Source: Endozoicomonas elysicola
GTDB lineage: Bacteria; Pseudomonadota; Gammaproteobacteria; Pseudomonadales; Endozoicomonadaceae
NCBI RefSeq assembly: GCF_000710775.1
Contig: NZ_JOJP01000001.1
Location: 438,764-502,763, forward strand
Direction: 5' to 3'
DNA: 64,000 nucleotides
Part shown: positions 55,845 through 63,154 of the stretch, in pieces
Layout: every line of letters starts with the position of its first letter
Position numbering within the stretch: the first letter of the stretch is position 1
Made by a program: the position numbers and the translations under genes
The notes under the pieces: generated by a model
Seen by the model: only the letters and a program-made list of their open reading frames with translations
Database searches by the model: none
Told to the model about the DNA's origin: nothing

Positions 55845-56079
55845 TATAGAATCTCCATTTTTTGATTATCTCCGGGTTTGATCGTTTATCAGCAAGTCAA
55901 GCCAGTCTGGAAGGTAAAATAATTGCCGTATTATATCGAGTTTAATTGAGCCTGCCGAAGGCATCCAGCAGGCTGGGTTATTCCGAAGCTGGCAAGGATG
56001 CATTACGTATCAGTCATGGTTTTTTTACTGATAGGCAAATAATTTGTGTCAGGTAATATGTTTCGTCTGGAATGACTCC

Positions 56080-56108
56080 CTGTCACTGTAGTAGTGATGG
56101 CTTTTTTT
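56080..56108 (+). terminator. First terminator of the tandem pair
   Basis: Stem CTGTCACT / AGTGATGG (8 bp, two G-U pairs, 5-nt loop), then C and seven T. Confidence 0.6.
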
Positions 56109-56113
56109 CGAGG

Positions 56114-56159
56114 CCCGATATCTCCCTCCTTACTTCCCCCTTGATATCGGGTCTTTTTT
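56114..56159 (+). terminator. Second terminator with pyrimidine loop carrying an anti-Shine-Dalgarno sequence
   Basis: A perfect 9-bp stem CCCGATATC / GATATCGGG, followed by TC and six T. The 20-nt loop has only one purine and includes CCTCCTTA, identical to the 16S rRNA 3' end, plus TTCCCCC. Confidence 0.75.
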
Positions 56160-56271
56160 ATTTTTAGCTACTGCCCGTCCTACACGCTTCAACCTGATAT
56201 CCGGTACTTTCTCTACAAAATGCCAACCAGACTTAATAAACTCTGGGATTCTGGAATTACAGCTTAAAAAA

Positions 56272-57147
56272 TCACACCTTTACCAATACCGAATCAGGAA
56301 TTTGAATTTCAACGGATACCGGCAAATGATCCGTAATAGGAATGTTGATAACCCCAAAGCGATTAATAATCAGAGAAGGGCTGATCAAAATATGATCCAG
56401 AGAACGTTTTGGCTGCCAGCTGGGAAAGGTATTTTGCCCCCAGTGCGCGGCATGAAGACACGTGTCTTTCAGTGGTGAGTCATTGAGCAGCTGATCTGCG
56501 TGGGTATTCATATCGCCCATTAGCACCACATGCTGGTAGTGCTGTACGACATCCCGAATATATGAGAGTTGAATGTTCCTTGCCCTTTTACTCAACGCAA
56601 GATGCATCATTACAACGGTCAGTGGCTCCTGAGGATTACCAAAGCGGGCGACAATCGCTCCTCGTCCGGGAATCAATCCGGGTAATTTATGATCCTCCAG
56701 TGATACTGGCTCAAACCGACTGAGCAGGCCATTACTGTGCTGCGCCAGCTTACCAAGATTCCTGTTGATCTGATGGTACCAGTAGGGAAAATGCCCTTTT
56801 AAAGCAAGATATTCTGTTTGATTGATAAATCCACTTCGAATACTCCCACCGTCGGCTTCCTGAAGGGCCACAAGGTCAAAGTCAGGGAGAACACCGGCAA
56901 TCCTGTCCAGAGTCGTTAAGCGATTGGCATGTGGCAGGATATGTTGCCAGCTTCGGGTCAGATAGTGCCGGTATTGTTGAGTGTTAATACCTACCTGAAT
57001 ATTAAAGCTGAGTAGATTGAGTGTGTTCTTATTCAGTTGACAGGAGGCTTCACCTTCACTGGCGTGATGCACATGCCCGGACTGGTACTGACAACGCTGT
57101 CGGTGGAGGCGTCGACGAATGGCACCTGTAAGCGTTCGAATGGGCAT
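56272..57147 (-). CDS. Endonuclease/exonuclease/phosphatase family protein
   Basis: A 291-aa protein with a DNase I-like fold. The motifs are LLSFNIQVGI (Asn, about 47), LVALQEADGG (catalytic Glu, about 96), VVLMGDMNTHA (DxN, about 207) and ITDHLPVSVEI (DH, about 275). The N-terminal 35 residues (basic, RRRLHRQRCQ) are not part of the fold. In P. aeruginosa a related gene (PA5488 region) follows dsbA, as here. The substrate is unknown. Confidence 0.88.
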   Translation of the reverse strand: MPIRTLTGAIRRRLHRQRCQYQSGHVHHASEGEASCQLNKNTLNLLSFNIQVGINTQQYRHYLTRSWQHILPHANRLTTLDRIAGVLPDFDLVALQEADGGSIRSGFINQTEYLALKGHFPYWYHQINRNLGKLAQHSNGLLSRFEPVSLEDHKLPGLIPGRGAIVARFGNPQEPLTVVMMHLALSKRARNIQLSYIRDVVQHYQHVVLMGDMNTHADQLLNDSPLKDTCLHAAHWGQNTFPSWQPKRSLDHILISPSLIINRFGVINIPITDHLPVSVEIQIPDSVLVKV

Positions 57148-57311
57148 AGTGCTTTACCGCCAGATATAAATACGGGAAACCGATTGACAGATATTACAGG
57201 CCTTTTATTCAACTTCCTTCAAAGAATTATCGATGATTTACAAAATCAAGTGGTTAAAAATCCAATTGTTTGACATTTAACCACGTCCACTACTTGTCTT
57301 GAGACTCATTG

Positions 57312-58124
57312 CTATGAAGATTGAGGTAGATCCTTTCGATCCTGTTTAACTTTCCGGATCAGGTAATCGGCGATAACAGGCATATTACTCAATGACCCCG
57401 CCAGTCCCGGTTCAACAACATATCGTCCATCAATCACAATGGCGGGTACTCCGGAAAGTTCATAGCCTTTGAGCTTAGAGAAAGCTTTCTGGAGCTGATT
57501 ATTCACACCAAACGCTTTGAACTCTTTAGTAAAGGAGCCTGGCTCAACGCCAAACTCCCGGTTTAAAAACTCGGCCATTTGCTTACTGTCTTTGAGCTGG
57601 TTTCGGCGGTTCTGTATCTCACTGAAGATACCAGCATGAACCTTTTCTTCCAGCCCCATATTCCGAACAGTATAGTAAAGCCGGGCGTGGGTCTGCCAAA
57701 GGTTAGGGCCGAAGAAGCCGGGCGTTCGGATAAACTCAACATCAGAAGATAAGGTTTTTTGCCATTGCTCAATTTTGGGCTCGAGCGCATAGCAGTGAGG
57801 GCATCCATACCAGAAAATGGAGACAACCTCGACTTTCTCTGGTATGGCGTCCGTTTTTACGGGGCTGGATAAAACGCGGTAGTCCTGCCCCGGCAGAAAT
57901 AACTGGGGTGGCTGAGGCTGATTGGTTGCAGAAGGTTGTGGCTGTATGGCTCTCTCACTGGCTGTGGAGTTCTGGGTAGTATTATTGCTCTGTGCTATGG
58001 GTGGTTTCTGTGTGGCTGTCGGGCCCTTCTTTTGCTGATCGCTGTTGAACAGATAACCCGCTGCAATCAGGGTAATTCCCAGGATTACCACAATACCTGC
58101 TAAGCCTTTTATTTTTTTTGTCAT
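57312..58124 (-). CDS. dsbA: Thiol:disulfide interchange protein DsbA
   Basis: A 270-aa periplasmic oxidase for disulfide formation. A membrane anchor (about residues 6-26, GIVVILGITLIAAGYLF) is followed by a Q/P/T-rich linker, then the DsbA domain with active site CPHC (FWYGCPHCYALE, about 109) and the cis-proline in SGVPAIVIDG (about 225). The anchor plus long linker is unusual compared with the cleaved signal of E. coli DsbA. GAGG lies 7 nt before the ATG. It lies between cytochrome c4 and the endonuclease-family gene. Confidence 0.93.
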   Translation of the reverse strand: MTKKIKGLAGIVVILGITLIAAGYLFNSDQQKKGPTATQKPPIAQSNNTTQNSTASERAIQPQPSATNQPQPPQLFLPGQDYRVLSSPVKTDAIPEKVEVVSIFWYGCPHCYALEPKIEQWQKTLSSDVEFIRTPGFFGPNLWQTHARLYYTVRNMGLEEKVHAGIFSEIQNRRNQLKDSKQMAEFLNREFGVEPGSFTKEFKAFGVNNQLQKAFSKLKGYELSGVPAIVIDGRYVVEPGLAGSLSNMPVIADYLIRKVKQDRKDLPQSS

Positions 58125-58244
58125 CCAGGTGCCTCTGTTTTTTTAAAAGAGCCATTGTTATTTTACTTTGGGACACATTACAAAAGCGTTTGGTGAAAAG
58201 AAAGTCTGATAAGGCTGCGGGTAGGTATATTATTGTGACAGATA

Positions 58245-58281
58245 GCTCGTAGATGCCTGATAAAATCAGACATCTACGAGC
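58245..58281. terminator. Long hairpin between cytochrome c4 and dsbA
   Basis: GCTCGTAGATGCCTGAT pairs with ATCAGACATCTACGAGC: 17 bp with one mismatch and a tiny loop. It lies between two co-directional genes and has no T tract, so it may attenuate or stabilise the cytochrome mRNA. Confidence 0.6.
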
Positions 58282-58296
58282 CGGCAGGGGATATGA

Positions 58297-58902
58297 TCAA
58301 CGAAGCCCGCTGATATAGTGGGAAACGGCTTCGATTTCCTTGTTGCTCATCTTTTCGGCGATGGTTCTCATGATCTTGGTGTCACCGTCATTGGTTCGAT
58401 CACCTTCACGGAGGTCACGAAGCTGCTTGGCTGTGTAATCTGATTTCTGGCCTGCCAGTGAGGGGAATCCAGCAAGGAAGTTACCTTTACCTGTGGGTGA
58501 GTGACAGCTGGAGCAGGCAGGAATACCTTTTTTGGCATCACCACCGCGATAGAGTGCTTCGCCAACAGAGACATATTTTGCGTCAGTCGCTCCTTGTGGT
58601 GCTGGCTGGCTGGCATAAAAAGCAGCCAGATCTTCGATATCCTGCTTGGTCAGGGCGCTGACAAAGGGCATCATCTCGGGGACAGAGCGGTCGCCATCTT
58701 TGATTTCAGTGATCTGCTTGATAAGGTAACGCTCCCCCTGACCGGCGAGATTCGGCCAGTTTGGAGCAGGGCTAACCCCAGTGGCTCCATGACAGGCAGC
58801 GCAGGTTGTCGCCTTGCTCTTGCCTGCAGCTGCATCCCCTTTGGCAAAGGCTACGCCCGTTACCCCCAAAGAAATTATCAGAGTGAGAATGACTTTTTTC
58901 AT
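58297..58902 (-). CDS. Cytochrome c4, di-heme
   Basis: A 201-aa periplasmic electron carrier made of two cytochrome c domains. A signal peptide (VILTLIISLGVTGVAFA) precedes the heme sites CAACH (about 35-39) and CSSCH (about 131-135), with distal methionines in EMMPFVSAL and the KIMRTIAEKM end. The family passes electrons to terminal oxidases (cbb3 or aa3), consistent with the cytochrome oxidase genes at 0-2 kb. It is divergent from engB, next to dsbA, the order of Pseudomonas. Confidence 0.96.
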   Translation of the reverse strand: MKKVILTLIISLGVTGVAFAKGDAAAGKSKATTCAACHGATGVSPAPNWPNLAGQGERYLIKQITEIKDGDRSVPEMMPFVSALTKQDIEDLAAFYASQPAPQGATDAKYVSVGEALYRGGDAKKGIPACSSCHSPTGKGNFLAGFPSLAGQKSDYTAKQLRDLREGDRTNDGDTKIMRTIAEKMSNKEIEAVSHYISGLR

Positions 58903-59261
58903 TACCTGACCCAGTTACGGCGTTTGCCTCAAATGGCTGTTATTATTCATCAGACCTGACAGCTTTTATTGTTTAGCGAAACAGATCCACGCAGAGATTC
59001 GCGTCTGCTTTTTGGCTGCTTCAGCATCAGGTGACATGATGGCATGTGCCTTGAACGACGATAGTATAAACTACTCAACCGGCAACCGGTACAGGCAGAG
59101 CTATATCGATCAGCTGGAAGCGGCAACTTAGCGCCCTTTTTCTGATTTCTTTTTACGTAATTTATTGGGCTTGGTGCTCATTAAACCCTGAATTTCTCAG
59201 GAGGGCCTTTATTGAAGGCCTGATGGAAATCAGCAAAGATTACTGGAATGTATGAAACGCC
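58903..59261. other. Divergent cytochrome c4/engB upstream region
   Basis: About 359 bp without a gene. One short stem GCAGA / TCTGC with TTTTT (58994-59016, + strand) is terminator-like. There is no small-RNA candidate resembling those after polA, although in related species Spot 42/ErsA lies directly before engB. Confidence 0.55.
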
Positions 59262-59927
59262 ATGAGTGATACCAGACCTTCATTAAATTACCGCCAGGCC
59301 TCTTTCTATAAGAGTGCGGCAAAGCTGAGTCAGTGTCCTGAGAATGAAGGTCGTGAAGTGGCCTTTGCGGGTCGCTCCAATGCTGGAAAGTCCAGTGCAT
59401 TGAACACGCTGACTGGTTCAAACAAGTTGGCTCGTACCAGTAAGACTCCAGGTAGAACCCAGCTCATCAATTTCTTTGATGTTCAGGATGGTGTCTTTCT
59501 GGTGGATCTTCCGGGATATGGCTATGCCAAAGTGCCAGAGGCCATGAAGAAAGAGTGGCAACATCACATGACTGACTACCTGGAGCGTCGTGAAGCTCTG
59601 GTTGGCCTGGTTCTACTGATGGATATCCGCCACCCGATGAAAGAGTTTGACCAGATGATGCTGAACTGGAGTGTGAGTGCAAACTTACCTCTGCATATCC
59701 TGCTCACCAAGGCGGACAAACTTAAGCAGGGGGCAGCAAAGCAGGAACTGAACAAGCTGAAGCAGGATTTGGCCAGATTCCCATTAGTGAGTGTTCAGCT
59801 GTTCTCCTCGCTTAAAAAGACCGGAGTTGATCAGCTATCCATGAAGCTGGATGAGTGGTTTCTCGCGCCTGAACCTGATGACTTTGGTGAAGATCAGGAT
59901 GATGAGTACGTTGAGCCTGAAGAATAA
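59262..59927 (+). CDS. engB: Ribosome-biogenesis GTPase EngB (YihA/YsxC)
   Basis: A 221-aa TrmE-Era-EngA-EngB type GTPase. G1 is [10 protein letters not shown] (about 37-46), G2 lies in [12 protein letters not shown]3 is DLPGYG, G4 is LTKADK (about 144) and G5 lies near FSSLKKTG. It is needed for assembly of the large ribosomal subunit. The C-terminal acidic tail ([16 protein letters not shown]) is longer than in E. coli. In most relatives engB is next to polA; here polA is 47.6 kb upstream. Confidence 0.96.
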   Translation: MSDTRPSLNYRQASFYKSAAKLSQCPENEGREVAFAGRSNAGKSSALNTLTGSNKLARTSKTPGRTQLINFFDVQDGVFLVDLPGYGYAKVPEAMKKEWQHHMTDYLERREALVGLVLLMDIRHPMKEFDQMMLNWSVSANLPLHILLTKADKLKQGAAKQELNKLKQDLARFPLVSVQLFSSLKKTGVDQLSMKLDEWFLAPEPDDFGEDQDDEYVEPEE

Positions 59928-59946
59928 GCTGGGCTGTTTTGTATGA

Positions 59947-59974
59947 ACATCTGTCCTCCTGAATGGTGGACAGA
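59947..59974 (+). terminator. Hairpin after engB
   Basis: A perfect 9-bp stem CATCTGTCC / GGACAGATG with a 10-nt loop, 19 nt after the engB stop; no T tract. Confidence 0.45.
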
Positions 59975-60021
59975 TGGTGATATTAGGGGGGGCGTTCTCA
60001 ATTAGCCATAAGACCAGTTCT

Positions 60022-61905
60022 TCATAAACTTTGAATTAAAATCTTTCCTGTTTTACCTGGTAGGTTGAGCACCAGTTCTCCATTCACTGCATCAATGCTT
60101 TCCCCTTCCATTAGAAAAGAAAAATGCCCTTGGTTGAGACCCGTTTTCCAGATTGGCAAGGTGATGGCTTCAGGGTTGTCACCGCGATTGATGGCACAGA
60201 TCACCCGTTCATTATCCAGACACCGGACAAAAGTAAATACATCACCTTGAGCATAAAGCCACTGCACACTGCCGGACTGCAACGCTGGAGTTTGAGAGCG
60301 AAGAGCGGTCAGTGTCTTGATAAAACTCACCATATCCTGTCGGGACTCTAGCCGTTCCCAAGGAAAACAGCGGCGGTTATCAGGGTCATGCCCCCCTTCC
60401 AGAGCGACTTCTGTACCGTAATAGATGCAAGGTACTCCAGCCCAGCAAAACAGTAACATCAATGCGCTACGGAAGGTGGCCTCATCACCATTCACCATAC
60501 TCAAAAAACGCATGGTGTCGTGGCTATCCAGCTGATTAAGCTGGCTTAGCTGGTTCCGCCAGGGTATTTTGGCCATGGCTTCCATCAGCCAACTGGCAAA
60601 TTCGTCGGCTTCAATACGGCAAGGTGCAAAGGCAATATCCAGATTGGCAAAAAAAGCACGAACCGGATGGGCAAAGCCATAGTAGTTCATAGCGCCGTCT
60701 TCCTGATCACCCTGTAACCACTGGGTTGCTTCAAAGAAGTGCTCACCTAACACATAGCATTGTGGATTTTCTGCTTTTGCAGACTGTCGAAATGCCTGTA
60801 CATAATGGGCATTGTTGGTTGCCCCCTCTCCTTCCCCCAGCATGTGGATAACGTCAAAGCGCCAGCCGTCAATCTTGTAAGGTTCTCTCAACCAGTGCTT
60901 GATAACAGAAGCGTCACTGTCATAGAAATAGCTGCGTACTTCCTGATTAAGGAAGTTCAGCTTTGGCAGTGTATGTATGCCATTCCAGCCGACATAATTG
61001 TCTGAATCGCCATCAAACTGGTAATAATCACGGTACGGTGATTTTGTATTTTTCCAGGCACCCTGACTGTCGTTTCGGGTACTGAACCGATCAAACCATG
61101 GATGATCTAAAGAGGTGTGATTGAAGACTGCATCCAGTACGATCTTCATACCACGGGTATGAAGATTCTCTACCAGCTCTGCAAACTTCTCATTTGTTCC
61201 AAGGTGCGGATCGATATTAAGGTAATCCGTCGTATCGTATTTATGGTTGCTGGGGGCAGAAAAAATCGGGTTCAGATAGAGCGTGCTGACACCCAGTGAT
61301 TGCAGATAGTCGAGTTTTTCACAGATGCCTTGAATATCACCACCAAAGAACTCACAGGCTCCGTCTTTTCCATGCTCTGATACTGGTGCACCCCAGTCCT
61401 TGGCGACCGTAGGCTTCTGATCTCCAAACAGGCAGTACTCGCCAGACTGTACACTGACGTCAGGGTTGCCATTGGCAAAACGGTCTGGAAATATTTGATA
61501 GAAAATCTGATGTTTTACCCACTCGGGAGGTTGGTATTCTGAATTGTATCGAAACAGCTTTTCCTGGCCTGGCATGCGTCTGAAAATGCCTGTGCCATCT
61601 AGCCACCACTGTCCCTCTGTTGTGACCGCTTTAAAGCAGTAGACTGTGGTTGCTTTGTCCTGGTTCAGGGGAAAGGTTGCTTTCCATATTTTCAGACGTC
61701 CGGTGTTCCCTGACGTATCCATCGGGATGAGACGCTCTTCATTATCGGGCTCACAGCGGACATAAAGGGCATCAGGCTGGAAGCTTTGCTCGGTGACAAC
61801 ATGGACTGTTAATGTTGTACCAGAGACCTTAACCCAGCGATGATCCTGCCCATGGTAAATAAAGGGTGCTTTCATACTGCAATTCACCAAATTGAGTGGC
61901 TGCAA
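60022..61905 (-). CDS. malZ: Maltodextrin glucosidase MalZ (GH13)
   Basis: A 627-aa GH13 enzyme, closely similar in plan to E. coli MalZ (605 aa), which trims glucose from the reducing end of maltodextrins. An N-terminal beta domain (1-125) precedes the (beta/alpha)8 barrel that begins HQIFYQIFPDRFANG. Conserved regions: I VLDAVFNHTS, II GWRFDVIHML (nucleophile D), III VLGEHFF (acid E) and IV LDSHDTMRF. No maltose transporter or regulator is adjacent. It is cytosolic: no signal peptide is seen. It is convergent with engB. Confidence 0.9.
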   Translation of the reverse strand: MQPLNLVNCSMKAPFIYHGQDHRWVKVSGTTLTVHVVTEQSFQPDALYVRCEPDNEERLIPMDTSGNTGRLKIWKATFPLNQDKATTVYCFKAVTTEGQWWLDGTGIFRRMPGQEKLFRYNSEYQPPEWVKHQIFYQIFPDRFANGNPDVSVQSGEYCLFGDQKPTVAKDWGAPVSEHGKDGACEFFGGDIQGICEKLDYLQSLGVSTLYLNPIFSAPSNHKYDTTDYLNIDPHLGTNEKFAELVENLHTRGMKIVLDAVFNHTSLDHPWFDRFSTRNDSQGAWKNTKSPYRDYYQFDGDSDNYVGWNGIHTLPKLNFLNQEVRSYFYDSDASVIKHWLREPYKIDGWRFDVIHMLGEGEGATNNAHYVQAFRQSAKAENPQCYVLGEHFFEATQWLQGDQEDGAMNYYGFAHPVRAFFANLDIAFAPCRIEADEFASWLMEAMAKIPWRNQLSQLNQLDSHDTMRFLSMVNGDEATFRSALMLLFCWAGVPCIYYGTEVALEGGHDPDNRRCFPWERLESRQDMVSFIKTLTALRSQTPALQSGSVQWLYAQGDVFTFVRCLDNERVICAINRGDNPEAITLPIWKTGLNQGHFSFLMEGESIDAVNGELVLNLPGKTGKILIQSL

Positions 61906-62012
61906 CCAGCTTTGTATGAAATCAGCCAGTTGTCACTGCGTCAGAAGTAATCGATTGGGTTTAGTTAGATAGAGTTGAAGACAATAAAATTGGAGAAAGC
62001 TAATCTGGGACT

Positions 62013-62183
62013 AGGCTCTATTGACATAAGTCTCCTTTCTGGGCTCAAGCCATAATGCTTCTGGTTAGGCGCAAGAACGCAGAAAGTTTCTAGTTCTTGC
62101 AACAACAGCAGAAGCATTATGGGTTGAGCCCTGCGGGCGGCTTTACGAGCCACTGAGTTTGGAGCCTTATGTCAACAGAGCCT
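62013..62183. repeat. Branched palindromic repeat at the radC stop codon, 171 bp
   Basis: The outer arms AGGCTCTATTGACATAAG (62013-62030) and 62166-62183 pair over 18 bp with one mismatch. A 23-bp inner stem (62041-62063 with 62109-62131, one mismatch) carries an inner GCAAGAAC/GTTCTTGC hairpin, and a small GGCT/AGCC hairpin follows. The last two bases overlap the radC stop. TA lies directly outside the GGCTCT ends on both sides, possibly a target duplication. It shares CTGTTGAC near the ends with 8589-8856, so it may be the same family. Confidence 0.8.
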
Positions 62184-62856
62184 AAACCAGTCCTCGTTCT
62201 GCCATGGATAGTATCTCCCCCTGCCCTACAATCATATGATCCAGCACCTGTATATCCACCAGTTCCAGTGCGTCTTTTAGCTTTCGAGTAATACGAATAT
62301 CCGCCTGACTGGGCTCCGGATCACCTGATGGGTGGTTGTGGCATAAAATTAGAGATGCCGCATTCAAAGCCAGCGCCTGTTTCACGACTTCTCTGGGGTG
62401 AACGGTGGCAGCGTTTAAGGTTCCCTGGAATAGCGTTTCAAGAGCAATAACACGGTGCCGGGTATCCAGGAAAAGACAGGCAAACTGCTCTCGCTGAAGA
62501 CCCTGAAAGTGTAGCTGCAGATACTCCCGAGTGGATTCAGGGCTGGTAATAATGTCAGACTTCGCCACTTTCTCCCGGAGCACCCGTCGACACAACTCCA
62601 GAGTGGCGCTGAGTTGAGTGGCTTTGGCGGGCCCAAGGCCTTTAACGGACATAAGATGCTGGTGCTGGGTTGTCAGCAGCTTTTCCAGTCCATCAAACTG
62701 TTCGAGCAGGTGGCTGGCCAGTTCCATCACATTCATACCCTGACAGCCGGTTCTTAACAGCAGTGCCAACAGCTCGGGTTCAGTCAGTGCTGAAGGCCCC
62801 ATAGACAGCATCTTCTCTCTGGGAAGCAAAGTGTTACTCCGGCGTTGTGCTCTCAT
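62182..62856 (-). CDS. radC: RadC family JAB-domain protein
   Basis: A 224-aa full-length RadC. A helix-hairpin-helix (VKGLGPAKATQLSATLEL, about 69-86) precedes the JAMM/MPN+ metal site HNHPSGDPEPSQAD (about 172-185). The cellular role is still unclear; the old DNA-repair assignment has not held up. The final residues MAERGLV and the stop lie at the edge of the palindromic repeat, but the protein is not shortened. It is divergent from coaBC, the usual neighbour. rpmB, normally on its other side, is at 17.9 kb. Confidence 0.95.
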   Translation of the reverse strand: MRAQRRSNTLLPREKMLSMGPSALTEPELLALLLRTGCQGMNVMELASHLLEQFDGLEKLLTTQHQHLMSVKGLGPAKATQLSATLELCRRVLREKVAKSDIITSPESTREYLQLHFQGLQREQFACLFLDTRHRVIALETLFQGTLNAATVHPREVVKQALALNAASLILCHNHPSGDPEPSQADIRITRKLKDALELVDIQVLDHMIVGQGEILSMAERGLV

Positions 62857-62924
62857 CAGGTAGTTATATCCATCCGCTATTCACTGTTATGATGGAACTG
62901 ATTTATGGTGAGTAGCTCATAACG

Positions 62925-63082
62925 ATACCCTTCGCCTTTGAAGCTGCTACTTTGTTGTCTGCATTTGTTCACTGGAGCGCCAGCCCGGCCCAGTCACTTG
63001 GTATTTCTGAGTTCCTGGTACCCGAGGGCATAAAGGCTTCGCTCATTTGCTGCCGCGTAGCAACTCCAAATCCCTTGGGTAT
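62925..63082. repeat. Dispersed palindromic repeat, long copy
   Basis: It begins ATACCCTTCGCCTTTGAAGC and ends TAGCAACTCCAAATCCCTTG plus GGTAT; the ends pair imperfectly. The end sequences match the 80-bp copy at 12355-12434, but about 75 bp of extra middle is present. It lies in the radC/coaBC divergent region, where it must sit near both promoters. Confidence 0.75.
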
Positions 63083-63154
63083 TCTCAATCAAGTGGTTCA
63101 TGACTGCTCAGACAAAAAATTGCCGGTTTAATTCCCTGAGGAAATTTGCAACCT

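Larger units (their letters stand above)
55945..56159 (+). ncRNA. Candidate structured RNA ending in two tandem terminators
   Basis: A gene-free, + strand segment with stacked hairpins: AGCCTGC / GCAGGCT (about 55950-55978), TATCAGT / ACTGATA (about 56011-56036), then two terminators. No protein gene lies upstream on + within 2 kb, so an RNA of its own is the simplest source of the terminators. The start is a guess and no convincing promoter was found. It might instead be two short RNAs. Confidence 0.35.
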
